The notes beneath the pieces are model-generated. The model had not been told where the DNA came from. It saw only the letters and a program-made list of their open reading frames with translations, and searched no databases. 64,000 nucleotides of DNA from Bradyrhizobium diazoefficiens (lineage in GTDB: Bacteria; Pseudomonadota; Alphaproteobacteria; Rhizobiales; Xanthobacteraceae): NCBI RefSeq assembly GCF_016599855.1, contig NZ_CP067041.1:4092001-4156000 (forward strand), given 5' to 3'. Both the position numbers and the translations under genes were made by a program. Each line of letters begins with the position of its first letter. Position 1 is the first letter of the stretch. This document shows, one piece after another, positions 30,100-39,022 of the stretch.

Positions 30100-32631
30100 C
30101 TAGCACCTAGGCTGGTTGGGTGGGCATTTCTTTGCCGCGGGGGGTGGCGCAGCCGGACGCGGCGGCGGCGCAACAGCCATCCGGGGCGGCGGCGGGGGTG
30201 CCGGCCGGGCCGCCGGGGGCGGCGGCGCGGGTCGTGCGGCTGCAACCGGAGGAGCCGGTCGCGGCGGCGGCGGCGCGGCCATCCTTGGCGGCGGCGCCGA
30301 TACCCGCGCTGGAGGCGGCGGCGTTGGCCGCGCGACGGCCTGGGGCCGCGGCGGTGGCGGTGCAATATGGGTGACCGGGGGCGGCGCGGTCGGCTTAGTC
30401 TGCGTCTGTGGCGGCACCAGCTTCTCGCGCAGAGCCGGCTTCTCGATCGGCTGCACATTGGCGTGCGACTGCGCAGGCGGCGATGGCGGGGTCGGCTTGG
30501 TCTCCCCGGGCTTTGCCGGCGCATTGGCCGTATTCGCGGGACTGACCGTATTGGCGCGCTCCTGGACTTTCGGACGCGCTCCTCCCGTAGGCGGCGCGTT
30601 TGATGGCGTCGTCTGCGGCATGAGCTTGGCGTTGGCAGGCTGCGAGCTGCTGCCGGGTTTGGCGCTGGTGCCAGAGCCACCAACGGGGTTGGATGTCGAC
30701 GACGACGTCCCCGCGGCCGCCGTTCCTGTCTGCGGCGCCCCCTTGATCGCGGGCGCGCTCTGGCCGGGCACGGGCAAGGAGTGGTTGGACGACGGGGCGG
30801 CAGTCGTATCCGCCCTGCTCGGTGGAGTGCCCGGATTGGCTTTACCTCCGGCCGCGGGCGCGGTGGCGTTGCCGGTGACCGGAGCGCCGGGGGCTCCCGG
30901 CTTCATCGTGCCATTGCCGGTCCCGGGCGCGCCCGGTGGATTTCCCGCAGCAGTGTTGCCGGTCGGCGTCGTGACTTGGCTCCTTGTCTTCAAGGCTTCC
31001 GATCCGGCCTTCGTTGTCGGATCAACCGAAACCGTCTTGGGGACTGGAGCCTTGTTGTCCCGGATCAGTGCAGCCTTTTGAATGACGGTCGGCGGCACAG
31101 CTGTCATTGCCCCGACAGGCTTTCCGGATGCGGCCACCGTCGCGGTAATTGCCGGATCACTCACCGTTCTTACCGGCGGCGCGGGTTGATTGATCACGGT
31201 GTTGATGACCGTGGTGTTATGGATGTTGTTGAAGATGATGTTGTTCGGCGGCGGCGCGACATAGACCGGCGCTCTGACGAACACCGGGATCGGCACGAAC
31301 ACCGGCTGCGGCAGCACGAACAGGCCGACCACCGGCAAGGGCGGCGGCAGCACGACGAAGTCCGGCGGCGGTGGCGGGCAGAAATAGACAGGCGGCGGTG
31401 GCGGCGGTGCGAAGCCGAAATCCGGATCGCTGAAATACAGCACCGGACGGTCGACATAGACCACCTCCTCCGGGGGCGGCGGCGGCACGTCATAGTCCAT
31501 CATCGCGAAAGTCGGCGGCGGCTCGAGCGGCGCAGTCAGGATCGCGAGCCTGCGCCGGGCATCGCCCGCATGCGGCCCGCGCGGATAGCGGCGCAGATAC
31601 GACCAATAGGCGTCCGGCGTATCGGCGCGATAGGTCCGCCGCCAGGTGATCGCCTCGCGGCGCGCCGCCACGATCGCCATCACCCGCTTGGCAAGCGGAT
31701 CGCCGGGATAGCCGGCGAGAAAATCCTCATAGGCCGGCAGCGTGTCGCGCTCGAGCGCGGCCGCATAGGCATCCTGCACGCCGAGATCGCGGATCGGCTT
31801 GTTCCGGATCGCAGCGACCTGGTCGGGCGCGGCCTGCGGCGGCGGCGCGTCGGGAGCGCGCTCGAAAAAGGCGAATTGCGCGCTGACCTTCTGGTCGTCC
31901 CACGGCACCTGCGCGCCCTTGGAGGCCTCGTTGACGCGCAGACGAACGCGGTCGAACACCTCGGTGAGCGACAGGCCGCCGGTGCGGATCATCTCGGCGA
32001 GCGATTGCGCGTAGATGCCGTAGGGCCCAGGCTCTTCAGGTGCCACCGTGCCGGGCGCGGCGTTGAAGGCGATCAGCATGTTCGGATCGGGCTCGACCAG
32101 CGCCAGCCCGCTCGCGATCGGCTGCTGGCCGCCCTCGACGAAGGGCTGTGCACGCGCTGCGTCGAGAACGATGATGTTGGCCTTGAGCGGGATCGCGGCG
32201 AGCTGGCGGGCATAGTCGCTGATCCGCAGCGCCTCGGTGGGAATATCGGTGTCGCGCGCGATGTTGGAATCGACCGGAATGAAATAGTTCTCGCCGGCAA
32301 GCTGCACGCCATAGCCGGCCAGATAGATCATCGCGACGGTGCCGGGGCCCGAGGCCTGCGCCTTCTGGATGAAATCGCGAAGGCTCTTGCGCAGCGTGTC
32401 GCCGTCGAGATCGCGCGCGCCGACTACGTCGAAGCCCGCCGCCTGCAGCGTCTGCGCGATCAGGCCGGCGTCGTTGGCGGCGGTTGCAAGCGGCGACCTG
32501 GCGTAGGCGCCATTGCCGACCACGAGCGCGATGCGCTTTTCCTGCTGCTGCGCGCGCACTGGACTGAGCGCGCCCGCAATGAGGAGGATCGGCAGAAGGA
32601 AAGAGATGAAGATCTTGTGTGTCCCGCGCAT
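30100..32631 (-). CDS. Exported caspase-fold (C14) protein with both catalytic residues missing and Pro-rich tail
   Basis: About 843 aa. A signal peptide (residues 1-27, ending SPVRAQ) is followed by a caspase p20-like domain (about 31-255): RIALVVGNGAYA, NDAGLIAQTLQAAGF, MIYLAGYGVQLAGENYFIPVD and NIIVLDAARAQPF. In active orthocaspases the third motif has SGHG and the fourth DACR. Here His is Tyr107 and Cys is Ala159, so no protease activity is expected. A repeat-like helical segment (about 270-360) follows. Two proline-rich zones come next, the first carrying PVFVPIPVFVRAPVYV-type beta-prone sequence, then a low-complexity Ser/Thr/Pro/Ala region. The C-terminus is poly-Pro with a final Cys pair (KKCPPNQPRC). 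Likely periplasmic or surface scaffold (inference). Confidence 0.85.
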   Translation of the reverse strand: MRGTHKIFISFLLPILLIAGALSPVRAQQQEKRIALVVGNGAYARSPLATAANDAGLIAQTLQAAGFDVVGARDLDGDTLRKSLRDFIQKAQASGPGTVAMIYLAGYGVQLAGENYFIPVDSNIARDTDIPTEALRISDYARQLAAIPLKANIIVLDAARAQPFVEGGQQPIASGLALVEPDPNMLIAFNAAPGTVAPEEPGPYGIYAQSLAEMIRTGGLSLTEVFDRVRLRVNEASKGAQVPWDDQKVSAQFAFFERAPDAPPPQAAPDQVAAIRNKPIRDLGVQDAYAAALERDTLPAYEDFLAGYPGDPLAKRVMAIVAARREAITWRRTYRADTPDAYWSYLRRYPRGPHAGDARRRLAILTAPLEPPPTFAMMDYDVPPPPPEEVVYVDRPVLYFSDPDFGFAPPPPPPVYFCPPPPPDFVVLPPPLPVVGLFVLPQPVFVPIPVFVRAPVYVAPPPNNIIFNNIHNTTVINTVINQPAPPVRTVSDPAITATVAASGKPVGAMTAVPPTVIQKAALIRDNKAPVPKTVSVDPTTKAGSEALKTRSQVTTPTGNTAAGNPPGAPGTGNGTMKPGAPGAPVTGNATAPAAGGKANPGTPPSRADTTAAPSSNHSLPVPGQSAPAIKGAPQTGTAAAGTSSSTSNPVGGSGTSAKPGSSSQPANAKLMPQTTPSNAPPTGGARPKVQERANTVSPANTANAPAKPGETKPTPPSPPAQSHANVQPIEKPALREKLVPPQTQTKPTAPPPVTHIAPPPPRPQAVARPTPPPPARVSAPPPRMAAPPPPRPAPPVAAARPAPPPPAARPAPPPPPRMAVAPPPRPAAPPPAAKKCPPNQPRC

Positions 32632-32791
32632 GGCTCGCCCGTTATGGTCGTTGAGGTGCCACCACGCATGAGGCGCGCGGCCGCCTGAACGGCACTTGAA
32701 CGAAAGGCTCGGATTGAGGCGACGGCATGGCGCCCGCCCCGCCCCGGCGTCTCGCATCAGCTGTACGTAAGCCTCAGCCTTTGCGTCAGCT

Positions 32792-33535
32792 TCAGCCTTG
32801 CGCGATCAGATCAACCCTTCCGGTGGTGAGCCGGTAAATGCCGCCCACAACCTTCAGCCTGCCCTGCTCCACGGCCGCATTGAGGATCGGCGCGGCCGAC
32901 TTCAGCTTCGCGACATTGTCGACCACGTTCTGCCGGATCGCCTTGTCGAGCACCCCTCCACCCTGCTGCATCGCAGCCTTGGCGGCGGGCGCGATCGCAT
33001 CGAGCAGCGAGGGAATGTGCCCCGGCGGCGATGTGTTGTCCTTGAGCGCCTTCAGCGTCGCATCGACCGCACCGCACGCATCATGGCCGAGCACGAGGAT
33101 CAGCGGCGTGTTGAGTACGGCGACGGCGTATTCCATGCTGGCGATGGTCTCGGTGCCGGCAAAATTGCCGGCGACGCGACAGACGAAAAGATCGCCGCGG
33201 CCGGTGTCGAAGGCGTATTCCGGCGCGATGCGCGAGTCGGCGCAGCTCAGCACCGCGGCGAACGGATTCTGCCCGCCAGCGAGCGCCTCGCGCTCATGCT
33301 TGAAATCGTGTCGCCGCGACACACCGTCGACGTAGCGCGCATTGCCCTCCATCAGCCGCTTCAGCGCGCCATCCGGCGGCAGCACATTCTGCGGCTTCGG
33401 GCGCGCCTTGGTCTCCTTGGCCAAAGTGGCACGTCCGGCGAAGGCCACGCCGACGGCGGAGGCGGCAAATAGCATCGCGGACCGCCGCGACGGTGCGATG
33501 TTTTCCTGTACAGATACGGAGCACTGGTCGCACAT
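32792..33535 (-). CDS. Beta-class carbonic anhydrase with Tat-like signal
   Basis: A 247-aa enzyme interconverting CO2 and bicarbonate. The zinc ligands and dyad are visible: Cys98, Asp100 and Arg102 in LSCADSR, His151 and Cys154 in GHDACGAV. Residues 1-39 look like a twin-arginine signal (SRRSAMLFAASAVGVAFAG), preceded by an unusual Cys-containing start (MCDQCSV). That predicts a folded zinc enzyme exported to the periplasm. The start at 33535 was chosen because upstream in-frame residues are not conserved-looking. Confidence 0.88.
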   Translation of the reverse strand: MCDQCSVSVQENIAPSRRSAMLFAASAVGVAFAGRATLAKETKARPKPQNVLPPDGALKRLMEGNARYVDGVSRRHDFKHEREALAGGQNPFAAVLSCADSRIAPEYAFDTGRGDLFVCRVAGNFAGTETIASMEYAVAVLNTPLILVLGHDACGAVDATLKALKDNTSPPGHIPSLLDAIAPAAKAAMQQGGGVLDKAIRQNVVDNVAKLKSAAPILNAAVEQGRLKVVGGIYRLTTGRVDLIAQG

Positions 33536-33670
33536 GTCACGTTTCCTCCCGGCGCCGCGGACGAACGGCATCGACGTAATCATAGCCGCGATGATGTGAC
33601 CAAACCACAAAGGATGATCGGCGCACGCAACCATGCCGCGAGGTCAAAGCGATCCGTTCGACTCGCACGC

Positions 33671-34189
33671 CTATTCGGCCAGCCGAAGCTCAGCCACCGT
33701 CGTCCTTGCGGATTGTTCGTCCAACGGCAGAAAATCCAGCGGCCCCTGATTCTTGTAACCCGACGTTATTGCAAGGGTGAGACCCCAGCCGAGCAATCCC
33801 GTGCTTGAGTTCGCGATCACAGCGTTCTTGCGCTGACTGAAGCGCGCAACGAAGAACACGGTCTGGCCGGACTGAGCCGAGAAGTCCACACGCGTGACGC
33901 CAAGGCCCGCCTCCTCCGCCACGAACTGGTGCTGGCCCGCCGGGCGATCCACATAGACATATGTTCCGGTCTTCAGGCCCTTGATCGGCGCTCCGTCAAT
34001 GCTGAATGTCCAGTCGGGATCACCGATGCCGCCAAAGCCCTTCTCGCGGAGCACAACGACCCGCGCCTGGCCGGCTTTCGGTGGACCTATCTTTCGCTCA
34101 GTCGCCGAATAATCGAGACCGTTTCTCGCGGTTTCACAGCCGCACAGCAACACGGCGGCCATGAGCAGTACCAGCCCACGCAACAACAT
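33671..34189 (-). CDS. DUF2846-type lipoprotein
   Basis: A 172-aa putative lipoprotein. The N-terminus MLLRGLVLLMAAVLLCGCETA has a lipobox (LCGC), so Cys at about position 18 would be lipidated. The mature part contains RVVVLREKGFGG, YVYVDRPAGQHQF and a glycine-rich hydrophobic stretch near the C-terminus, in keeping with DUF2846 beta-sandwich proteins of unknown function. GGGGG lies 5 bases before the ATG; a GTG one codon earlier is possible. Confidence 0.75.
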   Translation of the reverse strand: MLLRGLVLLMAAVLLCGCETARNGLDYSATERKIGPPKAGQARVVVLREKGFGGIGDPDWTFSIDGAPIKGLKTGTYVYVDRPAGQHQFVAEEAGLGVTRVDFSAQSGQTVFFVARFSQRKNAVIANSSTGLLGWGLTLAITSGYKNQGPLDFLPLDEQSARTTVAELRLAE

Positions 34190-34305
34190 CACGCCCCCAA
34201 GAATTCCCCGGGAGCATGCTAGCCGAAAACATCGCCTGGTTGCAACTCCGCGACCACGACTACCGCACAGACCAACGGGCCATCGCGTGTATTCACGACG
34301 GATTG

Positions 34306-37300
34306 CTAGATCTGCTGCACGTCGACGACCCCGGCGACCGCCTTGATGGCGCCGGCGATCTGGGGCGAGACCTTGAAGCGGCCGGGCAGCTTCATCTCGA
34401 CCTCGGTCTCGAGGTCGAGCATCATCACCAGCGAGACCTCGCCGTCGCCGTTGGAGCGCGGCGCGATGCCGGGACTGCCGATCTTTGGCGCGGCGCCGTT
34501 CGCGCCCGCACCTTCCGGTCCGGCCAGCCGCTTGGCGATGGAATCCAGCGGCTTGGTGTCGCGCACGAAGATGCGCAGGCCCTTCTGCGTCTTGGCCGCC
34601 GCGTCATCCAGCGGCTCGGCATGCAGCACGCGGGCGCGGACGTCCTCGCCCTGCAATTCCGCACCGAGCTGGAGCAGCACCGCGGCGCCCGGCTCCAGCA
34701 CGTCGCGATATTGCGCGAGGCCTTCGGAGAACAGCACCGCCTCGAAGTGGCCCGTGGGATCGGAGAGCCCCATGATGCCCATCTTGTTGCCGGTCTTGGT
34801 GCGTCGTTCCATGCGAGAGACCACGGTGGCCGCGACCTTACCGGCCGTGGCGCCGGTCTTCACCGCGCGCGAGAATTCCGCCCAGCTCTGCACCCGCAGC
34901 CGCTTCAGCACGGTGGCATAATCGTCGAGCGGATGGCCGGACAGGAAGAAGCCGATCGCGTCATATTCGCGGCGCAGCCGCTCGGCCGGCAGCCACGGCT
35001 CGATCTGCGGCAGCATGATGGTCGGGGCGTCCGCCGCCATGCCGAACATGTCGTTCTGGCCGATCGCCTCGGCCTGATGCGCGCGCTGGCAGGCGGCCAG
35101 GATCGCATCCGCACCGGCAAACACGCGGGCGCGGCTCGGCTCCAGCGTGTCGAACGCGCCGGCGGCGGCGAGACTTTCGATGATGCGCTTGTTGATCGCA
35201 CGCGGATTGACGCGCGCGGCGAAGTCGGCGAGCGAGGTGAACAGCCCGCGCCTGGTGCGTTCCTCGATGATCTGGTCGATGGCCTGGATGCCGACGCCCT
35301 TCAGCGCGGCGAGCGCGTAGTAGATCGTCTTGTCGCCGACCTCGAAGGTCGCGCCGGAGCGGTTGATGTTCGGCGGCTCGACCTTGATGCCGAGGCGCTG
35401 CGCCTCGGAGCGGAATTCGGAGAGCTTGTCGGTATTGTTCAGATCGAGCGTCATCGACGCTGCGATGAACTCCACCGGGTAGTGCGCCTTCATATAGGCG
35501 GTGTGGTAGGACACCAGCGCATAGGCCGCCGCGTGGCTCTTGTTGAAGCCGTAGTCGGCGAACTTGGCGAGCAGCTCGAAGATGGTCTCGGCCTGCCCCT
35601 TCGGCACGCCGTTCTTGACCGCGCCCGCAACGAAAATCTCGCGCTGCTTCTCCATCTCGGCGCGGATCTTCTTGCCCATGGCGCGGCGGAGCAGGTCGGC
35701 GTCGCCGAGCGAATAGCCCGACATCACCTGCGCGATCTGCATCACCTGTTCCTGGTAGATGATGACGCCGAAGGTCTCCTTCAGGATCGGCTCCAGCACG
35801 GGGTGCAGATATTCCGGCTCCTCGTCGCCGTGCTTGCGCGCGCAATAGGTCGGGATGTTCGCCATCGGACCCGGGCGATACAGCGCGACCAGCGCGATGA
35901 TGTCCTCGAAGCGGTCGGGACGCATGTCGACCAGCGCGCGCCGCATGCCCTGGCTTTCAACCTGGAACACGCCGACGACCTCGCCGCGCGCCAGCATCTG
36001 GTAGCTCTCGGCATCGTCGATCGGCAACGTCGCGAGATCGATGTGGATGTTGCGCGGCTTGAGCAGCTTCACCGCGACGTCGAGCACGGTCAGCGTCTTC
36101 AGGCCGAGGAAGTCGAATTTGACGAGGCCCGCCGGCTCGACCCATTTCATGTTGAACTGGGTCACCGGCATGTCGGATTTGGGATCGCGGTAGAGCGGCA
36201 CGAGCTCGCTCAACGGGCGATCGCCGATTACGATGCCGGCCGCGTGGGTCGAGGCGTGCCGGGTCAGGCCCTCGAGACGCTGGGCGATGTCGAACGCGCG
36301 CGCCACCACCGGATCTTCGTCACGGAACGCCTGTAGCTTCGGCTCGCTCTCGATCGCAGTCGCCAGCGTCACCGGCGCGGCCGGATTCTGCGGCACCAGC
36401 TTGGTGAGCTTGTCCACTTGGCCATAGGGCATTTGCAGCACGCGGCCGACGTCGCGCAGCACCCCGCGCGCCTGCAGCGTCCCGAAGGTGATGATCTGCG
36501 CGACCTGGTCGCGGCCGTAGCGCTGCTGGACGTACTGGATCACCTCGCCGCGGCGGTCCTGGCAGAAGTCGATGTCGAAGTCCGGCATCGAGACACGTTC
36601 GGGATTGAGGAAGCGCTCGAACAGCAGGCCGAACTTGATCGGATCGAGATCGGTGATGGTCAGTGCCCACGCCACCAGCGAGCCCGCGCCGGATCCGCGG
36701 CCCGGCCCGACCGGGATGCCTTGCGACTTCGCCCATTTGATGAAGTCGGACACGATCAGGAAGTAGCCCGCGTATTTCATGCGCATGATGACGTCGAGCT
36801 CGAACGCCAGGCGCTTGTTGTAATCCTCTTCCGTGGTGCCCTGCGACAGGCCGTGCACGCGCAGACGGTTGGCGAGCCCCTCCTCCGCCTGCCGCTTCAG
36901 CTCAGCCGCCTCGACCGCGGCCGCATCGGAGCTGCCGGCGGCACCGACCGTGAAGAATGGCAGGATCGGCTTGCGGGTAAGGGGGCGGAAAGAGCAGCGC
37001 TCGGCGATCTCGACGGTGGATGCCAGCGCCTCCGGAATATCGGCAAACAGCACCGCCATCTCGGCGCGGGTCTTGAAGCGGTGATCGGGCGTGAGCTGCT
37101 CGCGCTCGGTTTCCGCGATCAGCCGGCCGCCGGCGATGCAGAGCAGCGCGTCATGGGCCTCGTAATCGTCTGTCGTGGCGAAGTACGGCTCGTTGGTCGC
37201 AACCAGCGGCAGGCCTTTGGAATAGGCGATGTCAATCAGCGCGCTCTCGATGCGCCGTTCCTTGTCGAGATTGTGGCGCTGCAATTCGACGTAGAGGCGA

Positions 37301-37809
37301 TCGCCGAACAGGCCGGCGAGACGCTCGCAGCGCGCGGCCGCAATTTCGGCCTGGCCGCTTGCAAGCGCGAGTGAGATCGGGCCATCAGGGCCGCCGGTCA
37401 GTGCGATCAGGCCTTCGGTCTCGCCGTCGAACCAGTCGAACTTGATGAACGGGGCATGGCTGTCAGGCGATTCGAGGAACGCGCGCGAATTCAGCCGCAT
37501 CAGGCTGCGATAGCCGCGCTCTTGCGCGGCCAGCAGCACCACGCGCGAGGGCGGCAGCGCGTTGCGCGCGTTGGGATCCTGGTCGCCGAAGTCGACCGCG
37601 AGCTCGCAGCCGACGATCGGCTGGATGCCGGAACCCGCCATCTTGTCGGAAAATTCCAGCGCGCCGAACAGATTGTCGGTGTCGGTCAGCGCCAGTGCCG
37701 GCTGGTGATCCTTCTTCGCAAGCTCGGCGAGCTTGGCGATCTTGATCGAGCCCTTGAGCAGCGAATAGGCCGAGTGAACGTGAAGGTGGACAAATCCGGC
37801 GCTCGGCAT
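34306..37809 (-). CDS. dnaE: DNA polymerase III alpha subunit
   Basis: A 1167-aa replicative polymerase of the DnaE1 type. A PHP domain begins FVHLHVHSAYSLLKG; the His residues at 8 and 10 are present. The palm catalytic aspartates lie in PDFDIDFCQDRR near residue 405. The beta-clamp, helix-hairpin-helix (ALKGVGIQAIDQI) and OB-fold (about 1000-1080) regions follow. The start at 37809 is the family start; the open frame continues 40 codons into non-conserved sequence. A small SOS-type gene lies 223 bases upstream on the same strand with no terminator seen between them. Confidence 0.95.
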   Translation of the reverse strand: MPSAGFVHLHVHSAYSLLKGSIKIAKLAELAKKDHQPALALTDTDNLFGALEFSDKMAGSGIQPIVGCELAVDFGDQDPNARNALPPSRVVLLAAQERGYRSLMRLNSRAFLESPDSHAPFIKFDWFDGETEGLIALTGGPDGPISLALASGQAEIAAARCERLAGLFGDRLYVELQRHNLDKERRIESALIDIAYSKGLPLVATNEPYFATTDDYEAHDALLCIAGGRLIAETEREQLTPDHRFKTRAEMAVLFADIPEALASTVEIAERCSFRPLTRKPILPFFTVGAAGSSDAAAVEAAELKRQAEEGLANRLRVHGLSQGTTEEDYNKRLAFELDVIMRMKYAGYFLIVSDFIKWAKSQGIPVGPGRGSGAGSLVAWALTITDLDPIKFGLLFERFLNPERVSMPDFDIDFCQDRRGEVIQYVQQRYGRDQVAQIITFGTLQARGVLRDVGRVLQMPYGQVDKLTKLVPQNPAAPVTLATAIESEPKLQAFRDEDPVVARAFDIAQRLEGLTRHASTHAAGIVIGDRPLSELVPLYRDPKSDMPVTQFNMKWVEPAGLVKFDFLGLKTLTVLDVAVKLLKPRNIHIDLATLPIDDAESYQMLARGEVVGVFQVESQGMRRALVDMRPDRFEDIIALVALYRPGPMANIPTYCARKHGDEEPEYLHPVLEPILKETFGVIIYQEQVMQIAQVMSGYSLGDADLLRRAMGKKIRAEMEKQREIFVAGAVKNGVPKGQAETIFELLAKFADYGFNKSHAAAYALVSYHTAYMKAHYPVEFIAASMTLDLNNTDKLSEFRSEAQRLGIKVEPPNINRSGATFEVGDKTIYYALAALKGVGIQAIDQIIEERTRRGLFTSLADFAARVNPRAINKRIIESLAAAGAFDTLEPSRARVFAGADAILAACQRAHQAEAIGQNDMFGMAADAPTIMLPQIEPWLPAERLRREYDAIGFFLSGHPLDDYATVLKRLRVQSWAEFSRAVKTGATAGKVAATVVSRMERRTKTGNKMGIMGLSDPTGHFEAVLFSEGLAQYRDVLEPGAAVLLQLGAELQGEDVRARVLHAEPLDDAAAKTQKGLRIFVRDTKPLDSIAKRLAGPEGAGANGAAPKIGSPGIAPRSNGDGEVSLVMMLDLETEVEMKLPGRFKVSPQIAGAIKAVAGVVDVQQI

Positions 37810-38032
37810 GGTCGCGTGACGGCCTCTTAGATGGGTTGCAGCGGTCGCCGGCGCCTCAAGGCGTGATGCTCGGCCGACTCGCCTCCCAATGGTGGGGGCT
37901 CGCCGCCCCGGAGTCCACGCCGCAGCCACGAAACGGCCGCCTCATCCCGCTTTTCCCCAAGCCGGCACCTCGCAGCGGCTTCAGTTCGTTCCGAGCATCG
38001 GTTTGTAAAACTGTTGCTCTCATGCTGCGGGA

Positions 38033-38131
38033 TCAGAGCTGGGGTATGACCTGAGCCCAGATCGCGATCATCCCGACGAACAGCGCGATCGACGTCAGTG
38101 CAGCGGCTTCTTCCACGAAAATCCTGAACAT
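38033..38131 (-). CDS. SOS-controlled 32-aa single-pass membrane peptide (SidA-like candidate)
   Basis: A short frame of 33 codons, ATG at 38131, TGA at 38033-38035. GGAG sits at 38138-38141, six bases before the ATG, a near-ideal ribosome binding site; an in-frame ATG at 38143 would add four residues. The peptide begins MFRIFVEEAAALTSI, has one strongly hydrophobic helix (about residues 11-28) and ends WAQVIPQL. A double LexA-type box and promoter lie directly upstream. Size, topology and control recall SidA of Caulobacter, a 29-aa SOS-induced membrane peptide that blocks division at FtsW/FtsN. I cannot claim sequence homology. It could also affect another envelope target. The next gene on the strand is dnaE. 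Confidence 0.7.
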   Translation of the reverse strand: MFRIFVEEAAALTSIALFVGMIAIWAQVIPQL

Positions 38132-38148
38132 GGCTTGCTCCATCACCA

Positions 38149-38192
38149 GAACGTATGAAGAACATTGTTCTCATTTCGTTCTCAGGAGTCAA
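38149..38192 (-). promoter_or_regulatory. Double alphaproteobacterial SOS (LexA) box with promoter
   Basis: Plus strand 38149-38163 reads GAAC-N7-GAAC and 38167-38181 reads GTTC-N7-GTTC, so two perfect LexA-type direct-repeat boxes face each other across ATT. On the minus strand TTGACT (38187-38192) and AACAAT (38164-38169) form a -35/-10 pair with exactly 17 bases between, overlapped by the boxes. LexA binding would occlude the polymerase. The start site would be near 38157, about 26 bases before the small gene's ATG. Confidence 0.8.
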
Positions 38193-38244
38193 GCAGCCTC
38201 AGTGATTTCAAAATGGAATGGTTAACTCGCTGAATTCACGCAAC

Positions 38245-38273
38245 AAAAAGCCCCGGCGCAAGGCCGGGGCTTT
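38245..38273 (-). terminator. Intrinsic terminator of the outer-membrane protein gene
   Basis: Minus strand AAAGCCCCGGC / GCCGGGGCTTT with a 5-base loop, then TTG. It lies 30 bases after the stop of the gene at 38303-39022 and insulates the SOS promoter downstream. Confidence 0.88.
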
Positions 38274-38302
38274 CATCAAACGCTCTGATTGAGCGATCGA
38301 TC

Positions 38303-39022
38303 TCAGTACTTCGCGATGGCCGGGCCGCCGAACTTGTAGTTCAGGCGGACGAGACCCATGTCGACGTCCTGACGGATGCGATCGGTCTGAATGCCGGTGA
38401 AGGTGATGTTCTTGTCCGACAGGAAGATGTGGTTGTACTCGACGCCGAGCGACCAGTTCGGAGCGAAGCCGAACTCGAGGCCTGCGCCGACGGTGCCGCC
38501 CCAACGGGTGTCGCTGACGGATGCGAACGTCACGCCGCCAGCGCGGAGCTCGTTCTTGGTTCCAACAACCGCCGCACCGCCCTTGGCGTAGAGCAGGACG
38601 TTGTTCCAGGCGTAGCCGATCTGACCGGTGATCAGACCGAACGAATCGATCTTCGAGCGATCGGTGAAGCCGGTGAGGCCGCTGACGTTGTCGCCGGAGA
38701 AGTCGGCCCAGTTGCCCTGGCCTTCCACGCCGAACACCCACTGCGCCGACTGCCAGCGATAGCCGACCTGGCCACCGACCGTGCCGCCGGTCGCGTTGTG
38801 CGAGCCTTCGCTGCCGACCAGCGGAGCGAGCTGGTCCCAGCTCGTGTGAGCGGAAGCGCCACCGCCGTTGATACCGATGTAGAAGCCGCTCCAGTCATAG
38901 ACGGTCGCGATCATCGCAGGCGCCTTGGTGTAAGGCCGTGCGGCGAGGTCAGCAGCCAGCGCCGGCGCAGTCGCGCTCAGCGCAACAAGGCTCACAGCAG
39001 CAAGCAACAAATTCTTATTCAT
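38303..39022 (-). CDS. Omp25/OmpW-like outer-membrane beta-barrel porin
   Basis: A 239-aa protein with a signal peptide (MNKNLLLAAVSLVALSATAPALA). The start of the mature barrel, YDWSGFYIGINGGGA, is the hallmark of the Omp31/Omp25 family of Rhizobiales. Alternating amphipathic strands (VGGQVGYRWQ, VFGVEGQGNW, GLEFGFAPNWSLGVEYNHI) fill the rest, and the protein ends LNYKFGG-type near the C-terminus. These are abundant surface proteins with roles in envelope integrity. Strong ribosome binding site (GGGATT) and own terminator suggest a highly expressed single gene. Confidence 0.9.
   Translation of the reverse strand: MNKNLLLAAVSLVALSATAPALAADLAARPYTKAPAMIATVYDWSGFYIGINGGGASAHTSWDQLAPLVGSEGSHNATGGTVGGQVGYRWQSAQWVFGVEGQGNWADFSGDNVSGLTGFTDRSKIDSFGLITGQIGYAWNNVLLYAKGGAAVVGTKNELRAGGVTFASVSDTRWGGTVGAGLEFGFAPNWSLGVEYNHIFLSDKNITFTGIQTDRIRQDVDMGLVRLNYKFGGPAIAKY

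Noticed and set aside
30781..32688. Long plus-strand frame opposite the caspase-fold gene
   Set aside because: Low-complexity Arg/Gly-rich translation, no ribosome site, and the minus strand gives a signal peptide and caspase core.
34216..36336. Plus-strand frame of about 700 codons opposite dnaE
   Set aside because: Shadow frame typical of high-GC DNA; no domain and dnaE is unambiguous on the other strand.
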